Numbered from the stretch's first letter, positions 56,279 through 64,000 are shown. The stretch: DNA of 64,000 nt from Litchfieldella anticariensis FP35 = DSM 16096 (GCF_000409775.1 NZ_KE332388.1:309462-373461); one strand, 5' to 3'. Notes: generated by a model not told the origin, from the letters alone. A program made the numbers and translations.

Positions 56279-57274
56279 TCACAAGCCAAGTTCTGCTCGC
56301 ACTTCCTGCCAGTTGTCGCGGGTCATCAGGGTGCCGCTGGTTTCGGTATTGGCGGGCGGCTGCTCACCTTCGGTAATCCAGGCGTAGAGATCTTCTGCCG
56401 TCTGGCGACCATGCATGGTGGAACTCACCGCCACGGTGCCGTGGAAACCGGTTGGGTTTTCCCGTGAGAACTCGGCGAAAGCGGCCCCCGAGCCGTTGAT
56501 GCCCACGCCGATCACATCCTCGGCCTTGAGTCCGTACTGCTCACTGGCGCGTACGCCGCCGAGCACGCTCTCCTCGTTGAGCGCATAGATGACCCAATGT
56601 TCGAAGTCACCGTTCTTGGAGATCACCGGCGACGCCGCCGAGAAAGCACTGCTGGTATCGGTGTTCTGCTGTGGCGCATCCAAGATGTTGGCTTCGGGGA
56701 AGCCCCACGACAGCAATGCATCGGTAGCACCGTCGGTGCGCTCCTTGGCAGTGGGCAGTTCGTAGTTGGTAATCCGCAACGCGGCAACCTCCTGCGGATC
56801 CCAGCCACGCGCTTCCATTTCAGCGGCAATGGCTTCACCGACCTGCTGGCCGATCTTGTAGCCGGACATTCCCAAGTGAGGCACCTCTTCGATGGGCTCA
56901 CCGTCGCTGCCCACGAAGCGATCATCCACGGTGACCACCTTCATCCCATATTGATTGGCACGATTCATGATCGCCGGGCCCAGACGCACGTCCGGCGGGC
57001 AGATGACGAAACCTTGGGCACCTTGGGAATTCAAGTTATCGATGGCGCTGAGAACTTGCTGGCCGTCCTCGCCCGCCAATCTCACCACTTCGAAGCCCAT
57101 TTCCTCGCCGAGCTCGGTCGCGGCACGTTGTTCGTTGATGAACCAGGCTTGCTCGGGCTTCTTGACGATAAAGCCCATCTTGACGTCTTCATTGGCGGCC
57201 TGTACCGAACCGAATGCGCCAAGTGCCAGGCTGGCACCAAGCGTCAGTCGAGTGAGCGTAGAGGTAAATGACAT
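56279..57274 (-). CDS. araF: L-arabinose-binding periplasmic protein
   Basis: A 331-residue AraF. The signal peptide is [21 protein letters not shown], and mature sequence starts [22 protein letters not shown]. Landmarks also found in E. coli AraF are [33 protein letters not shown] and [23 protein letters not shown]. It delivers L-arabinose to AraGH. A GntR-type palindrome lies 36-46 bases upstream and a small hairpin abuts its ribosome site. Confidence 0.93.
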   Translation of the reverse strand: MSFTSTLTRLTLGASLALGAFGSVQAANEDVKMGFIVKKPEQAWFINEQRAATELGEEMGFEVVRLAGEDGQQVLSAIDNLNSQGAQGFVICPPDVRLGPAIMNRANQYGMKVVTVDDRFVGSDGEPIEEVPHLGMSGYKIGQQVGEAIAAEMEARGWDPQEVAALRITNYELPTAKERTDGATDALLSWGFPEANILDAPQQNTDTSSAFSAASPVISKNGDFEHWVIYALNEESVLGGVRASEQYGLKAEDVIGVGINGSGAAFAEFSRENPTGFHGTVAVSSTMHGRQTAEDLYAWITEGEQPPANTETSGTLMTRDNWQEVRAELGL

Positions 57275-57288
57275 ATGGCGTTCTCCTG

Positions 57289-57304
57289 AAGTCCTAAAGG
57301 ACTT
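57289..57304 (-). promoter_or_regulatory. Small hairpin directly 5' of the araF ribosome site
   Basis: On the minus-strand mRNA, AAGTCC-TTTA-GGACTT lies immediately before CAGGAG, the araF ribosome site (57283-57288). It may stabilise the mRNA 5' end or modulate initiation. Confidence 0.4.
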
Positions 57305-57309
57305 TGTTG

Positions 57310-57320
57310 TTGTTGAACAT
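57310..57320. promoter_or_regulatory. GntR-type operator, site 3 (upstream of araF)
   Basis: TTGTTGAACAT on the plus strand, matching ATGTTGAACAT at 10 of 11. It is 36 bases before the araF start, a position suited to repression. Confidence 0.55.
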
Positions 57321-57396
57321 TGCGTGGCTTTGGCTACCCAGAAGCCATGTATTCAGTTGCCGCTAAACGTGTGCAACCATTGCCTCCCGACGGCCC

Positions 57397-58614
57397 TCAA
57401 GGGTGAGATTCCAGGCCCTTCTGCACGGAGAAGGCATAAACCGTGCGCGAACGGTAGGTATCACCCGGTTCAAGAAGCGTCGAGGGGAAGTCGGCCTGAT
57501 TGGGTGAGTCGGGAAAATGCTGGGGTTCCAGCGCGAACCCAGAGCGGTGCTCATAAGCTTGACCGCGCTTACCTATCAGGTCACCGGCAAGGAAATTGCC
57601 CGAGTAGAATTGCAGCCCTGGTTCGGTGGTGGCAATTTCCAGCAGTCGCCCACTATTGGGCTCCCATACGCGTGCAGCGGACACGAGTCCATCGTCGGCA
57701 GCCGACTCCGAGATAACGAAGTTATGGTCGTAGCCCTTGCCGAACACCAATTGTTGATTGTCCTGTTCGATACGCTCACCGATCGGTGTCGGCTCGGTAA
57801 AGTCGAACGGCGTGCCAACGACCGGACGAATCTCGCCGGTAGGAATCAGCGTCTGGTCCACCGGGGTAAAGGAATCGGCATTGATGATCAGTTGATGGTC
57901 GAGGATGTTGCCGCTGCCCTCTCCCTCGAGATTGAAATAACTGTGCTGGGTGAGATTGACGGGTGTGGCCTTGTCAGTCGTTGCACGGTAATCGACGATC
58001 AACTCATCGGCATCGGTCAGGGTGTACGTTACCTGGGTTTCCAGCCTACCTGGATAGCCTTCCTCACCATCCCCACTGGTATAGCTCAGGACAAGTCCCG
58101 CCCCTTCGTCATTGTCGAATGGCTCCGCCTGCCATAGCACCTTATCGAACCCTTGGTTGCCTCCGTGCAGATGATTGTTTCCATCGTTGGTAGCCAACGA
58201 GTAGGCATTTCCATTAAGCGAGAACTGACCTCCAGCGATACGATTCCCATAGCGCCCGATCAGCGCCCCGAAATAAGGGTTGGCCTGGCGATATGTATCG
58301 GAGAGGTATTCTTCCAGCGAATCGAAGCCCAGCACGATATCGTCGAATTCGCCATGGATATCGGGTGTTTTCAACGAAACGATGATGCCGCCATAGTTGA
58401 TGACACGCATCTCGATACCGTTGGTGTTGGTAATTCGGTAAACATCGACCTCACGACCATCGGGAAGTTGGCCAAATGCCGACTTTTCGATGGCCCCACC
58501 ACTCTCACCGGCCGAGGCACCGGCGCCATCGTCACTGGCCTGCGCCCCATCCAACATCAAAACAGCAACGCCAGCACTTAGCGCCAAGCATGAGAATGTG
58601 GAAGTAAGTGACAT
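57397..58614 (-). CDS. galM: Exported aldose 1-epimerase (mutarotase)
   Basis: A 405-residue GalM with a signal peptide (SCLALSAGVAVLMLDGAQA), so it acts in the periplasm or outside. Catalytic motifs are GRYGNRIAGG, NNHLHGGNQGFDK (His), TQHSYFNLEG (His) and FALEPQHFPDSPN (catalytic Glu). It would equilibrate arabinose/xylose anomers before uptake. ATG at 58614. It lies 122 bases upstream of araF in the same direction; a GTTATCGGTAAC dyad occurs in its upstream region. Confidence 0.87.
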   Translation of the reverse strand: MSLTSTFSCLALSAGVAVLMLDGAQASDDGAGASAGESGGAIEKSAFGQLPDGREVDVYRITNTNGIEMRVINYGGIIVSLKTPDIHGEFDDIVLGFDSLEEYLSDTYRQANPYFGALIGRYGNRIAGGQFSLNGNAYSLATNDGNNHLHGGNQGFDKVLWQAEPFDNDEGAGLVLSYTSGDGEEGYPGRLETQVTYTLTDADELIVDYRATTDKATPVNLTQHSYFNLEGEGSGNILDHQLIINADSFTPVDQTLIPTGEIRPVVGTPFDFTEPTPIGERIEQDNQQLVFGKGYDHNFVISESAADDGLVSAARVWEPNSGRLLEIATTEPGLQFYSGNFLAGDLIGKRGQAYEHRSGFALEPQHFPDSPNQADFPSTLLEPGDTYRSRTVYAFSVQKGLESHP

Positions 58615-58649
58615 GATCCTCTCCTTTGCCCCCAATCCGGGGGATTGTT

Positions 58650-58661
58650 GTTATCGGTAAC
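58650..58661. promoter_or_regulatory. LacI-family-like dyad upstream of galM
   Basis: GTTATCGGTAAC, reading GTTACCGATAAC on the minus strand, similar to the gluconate-type (GntR/IdnR, LacI family) operator core. It is 36 bases before the galM start; no LacI gene of that type is in this cluster. Confidence 0.4.
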
Positions 58662-58720
58662 GACGCCCTTGTCATTCGTCACTACGGGATGCACGCCATA
58701 CGTTAGCCAGAGGCTGCTAT

Positions 58721-58778
58721 AACTAACCAATCCCAAAACTCATCACTTCTGATATGCTTTTATATATCAACTAACCAA
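58721..58778. promoter_or_regulatory. Paired AACTAACCAA direct repeats in the galM/LysR divergent region
   Basis: AACTAACCAA occurs at 58721-58730 and 58769-58778, 48 bp apart, with an AT-rich dyad (GATATGCTTTTATATATC) between. LysR-type regulators often bind such spaced sites. Confidence 0.45.
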
Positions 58779-58791
58779 GAGAGCCGCTCTC

Positions 58792-59751
58792 ATGGGTGTT
58801 TTGGCCGACGACTGGTTTCTTCGCGTGCGACTAAAGTTGCGCCATCTACAGCTGTTCCTGGCCTTGGACGAACAGCGCAACCTGCACCGGGCTGCAGCCC
58901 AACTGGGGATGAGCCAGCCGGCGGCATCCAAGCTACTGGGGGATCTCGAGATGCAGTTGGGAGCCCGACTCTTCGACCGCCATGCCAAGGGCCTGACCCC
59001 CAACTGGTATGGCGAAGTCATGGTGCGTCATGCCCGCACCATGCTCTCCGAGCTGCGCCATACCGGCGAAGAGCTGAATGCGCTGCGCGAGGGCAACGCC
59101 GGGATGGTGGCGGTCGGCACCGTGATGGCCCCGGCCGTGACCCTGCTGACCAGTGCCATCGAGAGGGTTCACCGCGACCGCCCGGGACTCAAGATCAGCG
59201 TCGACGTGGACGTCAGCAAGGCACTGGTCCCGCGCCTGCTGGAAGGAGAACTGGATTTCGCTATCACGCGTATTCCCGCCGGCTTTTCGACAGAACGCTT
59301 CGTATTCGAGGAAATCGGCGAGGAAGATATCTGTTTCGTATGTCGGGAAGGACACCCGCTGACGGGGCGCTCACCTCTGACCCTGGTGGCCATGGCAGCC
59401 TATCCATGGTCGCTGCAACCTCCCGGCTCCCTGATGCGGCAACGCGTCGACAGCCTGTTTCTTTACCAAGGGGTCGCCCCACCCGCCCAGATCGTCGACA
59501 CACCGGACATCCTGGTTTCTCTTGCCTTGATAGACAAATCGGACACCATCACCGCCACCACACGCGAGGTGGCCGGCCTGTTGTGTGCCCCTCAGCGCTT
59601 CCGCATCCTGCCCTTTCACGAGAAGCTCAGCGTACAACCCTACGGTCTGGTGAGCCTGCGCGACCAGCGCCTGTCACCCGGCGCCGGCGCCCTGATGAGC
59701 ACGTTGCGTGATATCATCGCGCATCGGAAAGAGTCGATGATGCCACTCTAG
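58792..59751 (+). CDS. gbpR: LysR-family regulator, GbpR-like
   Basis: A 319-residue LysR regulator. The helix-turn-helix is at about 15-60 (LRHLQLFLALDEQRNLHRAA, then GMSQPAASKLLGDLEMQLGARLFDRHA), and the substrate-binding domain follows (about 95-300). The sequence is like GbpR, the galactose/arabinose-responsive regulator of sugar-binding protein genes in rhizobia, and it lies divergent from galM-araFGH. The pair of AACTAACCAA repeats (58721-58730, 58769-58778) in the divergent region may be its site. Confidence 0.8.
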   Translation: MGVLADDWFLRVRLKLRHLQLFLALDEQRNLHRAAAQLGMSQPAASKLLGDLEMQLGARLFDRHAKGLTPNWYGEVMVRHARTMLSELRHTGEELNALREGNAGMVAVGTVMAPAVTLLTSAIERVHRDRPGLKISVDVDVSKALVPRLLEGELDFAITRIPAGFSTERFVFEEIGEEDICFVCREGHPLTGRSPLTLVAMAAYPWSLQPPGSLMRQRVDSLFLYQGVAPPAQIVDTPDILVSLALIDKSDTITATTREVAGLLCAPQRFRILPFHEKLSVQPYGLVSLRDQRLSPGAGALMSTLRDIIAHRKESMMPL

Positions 59752-59772
59752 GGATTGGATTGGTTACTGAAT

Positions 59773-60186
59773 ATGCAAAAAGCCAAGGCTATTAAGCTTG
59801 CCGCCTTCGCCCTCATTGCCATCGCCGCCGTCGTCTACGTCATGGCCACCCTAAAAGCCAGTCCCAACTATGACCGGGAAGTACTTCGTGTGCGGCTCTC
59901 GGATGATGTGCGGATCGTGGCCTATCGAAACAACCAGGGCGGCGCGACGGTTCCCTTCACCTACCACGTGTTCCTGCTCGGAAGCGGGGAGTCAGTGGAC
60001 GACAAGGCTCCCTTCCTAGTGACCTTTACCCCGGATATCGGGATAGAGATCATTGAGGAAGACCATGTCGCGATCGAGGTCACTGGTGACGTTCATGAAT
60101 TCACCAATCGGCTGTGGGTGAAAAACGCAGACGGTGAACTCCAGCGCATCGCAGCAGACTTCATCGCCCGCTCACAGCCTGAGTGA
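59773..60186 (+). CDS. Hypothetical single-pass membrane protein
   Basis: A 137-residue protein. One N-terminal transmembrane helix (IKLAAFALIAIAAVVYVMA) is followed by a soluble domain of about 110 residues rich in beta-forming segments (VRIVAYRNNQGGATVPFTYHVFLLG, VTFTPDIGIEIIEEDHVAIEV) and Glu/Asp. I do not recognise a family. ATG 59773 is used; a TTG at 59755 lies adjacent to GGGA and is also possible. It is 21 bases after the LysR stop, so probably cotranscribed. Confidence 0.6.
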   Translation: MQKAKAIKLAAFALIAIAAVVYVMATLKASPNYDREVLRVRLSDDVRIVAYRNNQGGATVPFTYHVFLLGSGESVDDKAPFLVTFTPDIGIEIIEEDHVAIEVTGDVHEFTNRLWVKNADGELQRIAADFIARSQPE

Positions 60187-60188
60187 CC

Positions 60189-61115
60189 TCACTCCACGAA
60201 GGCATCCACTATCTCACGGTGCCCATAGAGAAACGCATCCGCCACATGGCGCAGCGGCGCCACATCGACATCGCTGGTACCGGCCCGTACCAACTCGGCG
60301 AAACGAGCATACAGCCCGGCGTATTCCCGCTCCTCAGCCTCGAGTACGACCTGTCTGCCGATGACCAACCGGCTGCCGCCGTGGGTCAGGCTCAACCGGC
60401 CATCGTCGGTGTCGACATGGATATCCCAGGTCTGGGGGCCGGTCTGGCGAAAGTCGAAGGCTGCATGGATTGGTGTGTCTTGCGCATCGCTGAAGGACAA
60501 CTCGGCGGCGATCGGTGTCTGGCAGTTGCTTGGTACCTGCAAACTTGCCTCACGCAGGAAGAAGGCACGCGGCAAGATGCGGGTAACGATCGACAAGGCA
60601 TTGATCCCTGGGTCGAATACCCCCATGCCACCGGGTTCCCAGATCCAGGCCTGCCCCGGATGCCAGACTCGCACGTCTTCCTTCCATTCAATCTCAACAC
60701 GATGAATCGCCTTTTCCGCCAACCATTCGCGAGCCGCGGCTACACCGGGAGCAAACCGTGAATGCCAGGCCGCAAACAACGGACAACCCTGCCGATCGGC
60801 CTGCGAGATGAGATCCTCGACCTCACTCAGCGTTGCCCCGGGCGGTTTTTCCAACAGCACCCCCTTGCCATGCTCCAAGGCGATACGTGCTTGGGAATAG
60901 CGCAAATGCGTCGGCGTGCAGATTGCCACCGCCTGCAGACCTGGCACGCCATTGAGCATGGCCGCCAGCGAATCGTAACCGTCGACGCCATCCAAGCGGC
61001 TATGTGGGTCGGCAGTCGCTACCAAGCGAAAATCGGGGCTGGAATCAATGGCCGGAAGGTGCTGATCGCAAGCGATCTTGCCAACACCCACTAGACCGAT
61101 ATCGATAGTGCTCAT
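60189..61115 (-). CDS. Gfo/Idh/MocA-family L-arabinose 1-dehydrogenase
   Basis: A 308-residue dehydrogenase that oxidises L-arabinose (or D-galactose) at C1 to the lactone with NAD(P). Rossmann motif IGLVGVGKIACDQHLPAI; signature LEKPPGATLSEVEDL; WIWEPGGMGVFDPGINAL carries the catalytic Asp/His-region. This sequence layout matches the Azospirillum-type enzyme very well. ATG at 61115; longer frame (to 61307) ignored because it crosses operators and an inverted-repeat element. Divergent from the TRAP gene. Confidence 0.88.
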   Translation of the reverse strand: MSTIDIGLVGVGKIACDQHLPAIDSSPDFRLVATADPHSRLDGVDGYDSLAAMLNGVPGLQAVAICTPTHLRYSQARIALEHGKGVLLEKPPGATLSEVEDLISQADRQGCPLFAAWHSRFAPGVAAAREWLAEKAIHRVEIEWKEDVRVWHPGQAWIWEPGGMGVFDPGINALSIVTRILPRAFFLREASLQVPSNCQTPIAAELSFSDAQDTPIHAAFDFRQTGPQTWDIHVDTDDGRLSLTHGGSRLVIGRQVVLEAEEREYAGLYARFAELVRAGTSDVDVAPLRHVADAFLYGHREIVDAFVE

Positions 61116-61194
61116 GGGATTGCCCGTCGTGATGAGAAAAGGAGCATTCTGAATGCCAAGCATGGTCCGCGTAAAACGCGACACTACTAAAGTA

Positions 61195-61207
61195 TATGTT
61201 GAACATG
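61195..61207. promoter_or_regulatory. GntR-type operator, site 4
   Basis: TATGTTGAACATG, 12 of 13 match to the palindrome TATGTTSAACATA. It is 20 bp centre to centre from site 5. Confidence 0.75.
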
Positions 61208-61214
61208 AAACTTT

Positions 61215-61227
61215 TATGTTCAACATA
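61215..61227. promoter_or_regulatory. GntR-type operator, site 5
   Basis: TATGTTCAACATA, a perfect 13-bp palindrome, the same motif as before xylD. The pair is two helical turns apart and serves the divergent dehydrogenase and TRAP genes. Confidence 0.8.
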
Positions 61228-61267
61228 CAAGACACTCGCTCAACGTGAAAGTCATCCCTTGCAAGGC

Positions 61268-61403
61268 TTTGCCTGAAAAGTCGACGAGCGAAGGCCAGAC
61301 AAGGCAAGCATCAGCGAGAAAGCGGAGTTTACGTGGGTGTAAATGAGCATTTTGAGCTGATTTTTAACGCCGTATGGGCGAGCGCAGACAGTTTTCAGAC
61401 AAA
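61268..61403. repeat. Putative MITE-like element with terminal inverted repeats
   Basis: The 136-bp segment starts TTTGCCTGAAAA (61268-61279) and ends TTTTCAGACAAA (61392-61403), which are inverted repeats matching at 11 of 12. I see no transposase gene and no target-site duplication, and its phrasing resembles an interspersed intergenic repeat. It lies in the TRAP gene leader, between the operators and the start. Confidence 0.5.
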
Positions 61404-61435
61404 GACTAGAACAACACCCCCTTGGAGACCCACAC

Positions 61436-62455
61436 ATGCTCAACCTCAAATACAGTCTTATCCTGACAGGCTCGGCACTACTGCTGGGGTTGTCCACCGC
61501 CCAGGCAGCGGAATATGAGTGGAAGTTCCAGGCCTCGGAGACGTCCGGTGAACCCAGCTTCAAGATCAAGCAGGAGTGGGCCGACAAGATCACCACGATG
61601 ACCGATGGCCGCGTCGAGATCGAGGTGATGCCGATCAATTCCGTGGTCGGTCCCACTGAAACCCTGGACGCCGTCAGCGCTGGCATCCTGCAAGGACATA
61701 TGACCGACCCCAGCTATTTCTCGGGCCAGAACCCGGCCTTTGGCATGCTAGGCAATCTGGTAGGGGCCTGGAACGATCCCTACGATTTTCTTGAATACAT
61801 GAAGCAAGGTGGCGGCGAAACGCTCTACAACGAGTTGGTCGAGCCCTATGGCGTACACCTGATCGGTGCGGCAACCTTCCCACTGGAATCGGTGCCCTCC
61901 ACCGAGCCCATCAAGACTCTCGAGGACTTCCAAGGCCTGAAGATCCGCGCACCACAAGGCATGGTCTATAACATCTTCGAGCGTATCGGTGCCAGTCCGG
62001 TGAACTTGCCTGGTTCCGAAGTTTATACCGCGTTGGAGAAGGGTGTGATCGACGCCGCCGACTCCACGGTGCTCTCCAACAACGACGCCATGGGCCTGCA
62101 TGCCTTCGCTCCCTACCCGCTTTATCCAGGCTTTCATTCCATGCCGATGATCGCCGTATCGATCAACAAGGAAATCTGGGATGGCCTGCCCGAAGACCTG
62201 CAGGCCACGCTCAAGACGGCGTTCGACGGTATGGCCTATGACCTGATCGCGCGTCTCAAGGCACAGGACATCGAAACCCTGCAGAAGCTCCAGGAAAATC
62301 CCGATGTTCATCCCTATGACCTACCTGCCGAGGAACGCAAGAAGTTCAGTGCCGCAGCGGAACAGGAGTGGCAGGAATGGGCTGGCCAGAATGAGATGAC
62401 CCAGAAGATCTACGATTCGGCCACGTCCTTCCTGCATTCGCGTAACCTGCTCTGA
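61436..62455 (+). CDS. TRAP transporter periplasmic binding protein (DctP family)
   Basis: A 339-residue DctP-type protein. The signal peptide is LKYSLILTGSALLLGLSTAQAA, and the mature part begins EYEWKFQASETSGEPSFKIKQEW. The family motif is IKTLEDFQGLKIRAPQGMVY followed by ASPVNLPGSEVYTALEKGVIDAAD, whose Arg coordinates the substrate carboxylate. It would bind a sugar acid such as arabonate or xylonate. No DctQ or DctM subunit gene follows in this window. It is under paired GntR-type sites and followed by a hairpin. Confidence 0.85.
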   Translation: MLNLKYSLILTGSALLLGLSTAQAAEYEWKFQASETSGEPSFKIKQEWADKITTMTDGRVEIEVMPINSVVGPTETLDAVSAGILQGHMTDPSYFSGQNPAFGMLGNLVGAWNDPYDFLEYMKQGGGETLYNELVEPYGVHLIGAATFPLESVPSTEPIKTLEDFQGLKIRAPQGMVYNIFERIGASPVNLPGSEVYTALEKGVIDAADSTVLSNNDAMGLHAFAPYPLYPGFHSMPMIAVSINKEIWDGLPEDLQATLKTAFDGMAYDLIARLKAQDIETLQKLQENPDVHPYDLPAEERKKFSAAAEQEWQEWAGQNEMTQKIYDSATSFLHSRNLL

Positions 62456-62476
62456 TCCTACTGCACGCCAACCTAC

Positions 62477-62507
62477 CGTGGGTCGTCAGTATCACTGGCG
62501 ACCCGCG
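62477..62507 (+). terminator. Hairpin after the TRAP binding-protein gene
   Basis: GGGTCGTCAG (62480-62489) pairs with CTGGCGACCC (62495-62504), one G-U pair, extended by flanking pairs to about 13 bp. No T-run, so it may be an mRNA stabiliser or partial terminator rather than an end. Confidence 0.45.
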
Positions 62508-62610
62508 TAATTCATGGAGCCCCCCATGTCTGGCGGCGCTGTTGATGTGGCCGCAATTGGCTATTTGGCCGCTGTGATCCCCCTTTCAACACCAATGAGG
62601 AAATCGCGCC

Positions 62611-63597
62611 ATGCGCTTGATCCAATGTGATTACCAAGGCCAAGCGCGAGCCGCTCTGGTCGAAGACGAACGCCAGGTCAGGCTGCTCGATGCCGACACT
62701 TATACGCTGGCCCATCGCGCCATCGCGGCCGGGAAATCGCTCGGCGATATCGTCGAGTCATCGGTGACCGACACCCGGCTCGACTACCAGGCCTTGATCG
62801 ACGAACGCCACTTGCTGCCACCGCTGACCCATCCCGATCCCGCGCATTGCCTGGTGACCGGTACCGGCCTGACCCACCTGGGTAGTGCCGACACCCGCGC
62901 GTCGATGCATGCCAAGGCCCAGGCCAATGAGGCCGAATTGACCGATTCCATGCGCATGTTCAAGCTCGGTGTCGAAGGCGGCAAGCCCGCGCCTGGCGAG
63001 AGCGGTGCCCAGCCGGAGTGGTTCTACAAGGGTGACGGTGGCTGTATCGTGGCCCCGGAAGCCCCAATCCCGGTGCCAGCCTTCGCCGAGGATGCCGGTG
63101 AGGAACCGGAACTCGCCGGACTCTATGTAGTCGACGACGGTGGACGCCCGTGGCGGGTCGGCTACGCCATCGGTAACGAGTTCTCCGATCATGTGACCGA
63201 GCGTTTCAACTATCTATGGCTAGCCCATTCCAAACTACGTGCCTGCAGCTTCGGGCCGGAGCTGTGGATCGGCGAGTTGCCCCAGCACCTGGAAGGCAAC
63301 AGCCGCATCGTGCGCGATGGCGAAACGCTGTGGGAAAAGCCGTTTTTGACCGGCGAGGCCAATATGGCTCACAGCCTGGCCAACCTGGAATATCACCACT
63401 TCAAATATGCAAACTTTCGGCGTCCCGGCGACGTGCATGTGCATTTCTTCGGCACCGCGACCCTGAGCTTCGCCGATGGTATCCAGACCTGCGACGGCGA
63501 TCGCTTCGAGATCGACCTTTCTGCTTTCGGGCGGCCACTGCGCAATCCGCTACTCTTCGAGGCAGATACCACCGACGTCCGAATTCATTCACTGTGA
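62611..63597 (+). CDS. FAH-superfamily 2-keto-3-deoxypentonate dehydratase (GguC/AraD1-like)
   Basis: A 328-residue FAH-fold protein of the GguC/AraD1 type. The landmarks are [58 protein letters not shown] (metal ligands of the FAH fold) and [15 protein letters not shown]. In the oxidative pentose pathway it would dehydrate 2-keto-3-deoxy-L-arabonate/D-xylonate to alpha-ketoglutarate semialdehyde. The role is assigned from family and context. It lies 155 bases after the TRAP gene and 16 bases before the aldehyde dehydrogenase. Confidence 0.8.
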   Translation: MRLIQCDYQGQARAALVEDERQVRLLDADTYTLAHRAIAAGKSLGDIVESSVTDTRLDYQALIDERHLLPPLTHPDPAHCLVTGTGLTHLGSADTRASMHAKAQANEAELTDSMRMFKLGVEGGKPAPGESGAQPEWFYKGDGGCIVAPEAPIPVPAFAEDAGEEPELAGLYVVDDGGRPWRVGYAIGNEFSDHVTERFNYLWLAHSKLRACSFGPELWIGELPQHLEGNSRIVRDGETLWEKPFLTGEANMAHSLANLEYHHFKYANFRRPGDVHVHFFGTATLSFADGIQTCDGDRFEIDLSAFGRPLRNPLLFEADTTDVRIHSL

Positions 63598-63613
63598 CGA
63601 CAAGGAGCCGAAG

Positions 63614-64000
63614 ATGACACTGGAAGGCAAATTACTGATTGGCCAACAGGCCATCAAAGGCAAACAAATCGAGATCCGCGCCATCAATCCGGCTACCGAC
63701 GAGACATTGACCCCGGCATATCTGGGTGCCGGCAAAGAGGAAGTCGATCAAGCCTGCGCCCTGGCCGAAGCAGCGTATGGCACGTATCGCGAGACCTCGA
63801 AGGAAGACCGCGCGATGTTTCTGGAGACCATCGCCAGCGAGATCGAGGCCATCGGCGACGACCTGATCGAACGCGGTATGGCCGAGACCGGCCTGCCCCG
63901 CGCGCGACTCGAGGGCGAACGCGGCCGCACCTGCGGTCAGTTGCGCCTGTTCGCATCCGTGGTGCGCGCTGGCGAGTGGCTCGACGTGCGCATCGACCCG
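63614..64000 (+). CDS. Alpha-ketoglutarate semialdehyde dehydrogenase (5' part)
   Basis: The first 129 residues of an aldehyde dehydrogenase; the gene runs off the right edge. [25 protein letters not shown] and the Ala-rich helix [22 protein letters not shown] are followed by [29 protein letters not shown], the pattern typical of the NADP-linked ketoglutarate semialdehyde dehydrogenases of sugar-acid pathways. It would finish the route at alpha-ketoglutarate. The catalytic Cys lies outside the window. ATG at 63614 after AAGGAG. Confidence 0.88.
   Translation, partial: MTLEGKLLIGQQAIKGKQIEIRAINPATDETLTPAYLGAGKEEVDQACALAEAAYGTYRETSKEDRAMFLETIASEIEAIGDDLIERGMAETGLPRARLEGERGRTCGQLRLFASVVRAGEWLDVRIDP

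Larger units (their letters stand above)
61116..61435. other. Divergent control region with operators and a TIR element
   Basis: This 320-base gap between the arabinose dehydrogenase and the TRAP gene contains two GntR-type palindromes (61195-61227) and an inverted-repeat-bounded element (61268-61403). No convincing gene lies in either strand. Confidence 0.7.

Noticed and set aside
61252..61686. Minus-strand open frame of 144 codons across the TRAP leader and gene start
   Set aside because: Its second half is the inverted-repeat element and its first half is antisense to the TRAP signal peptide and N-terminus; such translations of intergenic repeats are often misannotated as proteins.
1..64000. 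tRNA, rRNA, integrase or insertion-sequence transposase genes
   Set aside because: None seen by reading the sequence; the accessory patch at 33-36.6 kb therefore has no visible mobility gene or attachment site.

Overview
The window is about 60-63% GC, densely coded gamma-proteobacterial chromosome. The cyo-type quinol oxidase, the deo/nupC nucleoside operon, the many sugar-ABC and TRAP-type genes, and protein sequences resembling those of halophilic Oceanospirillales suggest a Halomonadaceae member (Halomonas/Chromohalobacter-like). The family assignment is inference; no rRNA or tRNA gene is present to settle it.

Layout. 1-2624: cyoA and the start of cyoB (minus strand, cyoB runs off the left edge). 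3016-5403: stress and housekeeping genes (CBS-BON protein, PmtA-like methyltransferase, exported hydrolase). 5404-12285: divergent deoR and a complete nucleoside salvage operon nupC-deoC-deoA-deoB-deoD-cdd with a recognisable DeoR-type operator. 12436-13709: a TerB/J-domain protein and a small membrane-anchored J-like partner. 13669-16734: a Gfo/Idh/MocA dehydrogenase and ThuA pair facing a LacI regulator, with twin LacI-type operators. 16869-33007: an MscS-type channel, TauE exporter, amidoligase plus class-I glutamine amidotransferase pair, GMC oxidoreductase, glutathione transferase, OsmC, Tpx, aldo-keto reductase, endonuclease V, DUF1415 and DUF1499 proteins, and sbcD-sbcC.

33008-36620 is a scarred accessory patch: a toxin C-terminal remnant, an SDR gene, a Fic-wHTH protein with a striking repeated operator, an hsdR gene reduced to its two ends, a possible hsdM start, and an intact ccdAB pair with its operator.

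36626-46886 encodes a complete non-phosphorylating L-fucose (or close analogue) pathway. It contains a GntR/FCD regulator, FucU mutarotase, amidohydrolase lactonase, UxaA-type dehydratase, SDR dehydrogenase, sugar ABC transporter, FAH-type hydrolase and aldo-keto reductase. A perfect 18-bp palindrome lies between the two divergent arms, and a tandemly duplicated terminator/start region lies before the FAH gene.

46958-64000 (running off the right edge) encodes an oxidative L-arabinose/D-xylose pathway. Its parts are araFGH, exported GalM, a GbpR-like LysR regulator, a Gfo-family L-arabinose dehydrogenase, an SMP-30 lactonase, L-arabonate and D-xylonate dehydratases, a GguC/AraD1 FAH enzyme and the start of an alpha-ketoglutarate semialdehyde dehydrogenase, together with an orphan TRAP binding protein. 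A second GntR/FCD regulator (48232-48990) is probably the master regulator: five copies of a TATGTTSAACATA-like palindrome sit before its own gene, before the xylonate dehydratase, before araF and, as a pair, between the arabinose dehydrogenase and the TRAP gene. A small element with terminal inverted repeats sits in the TRAP gene leader.
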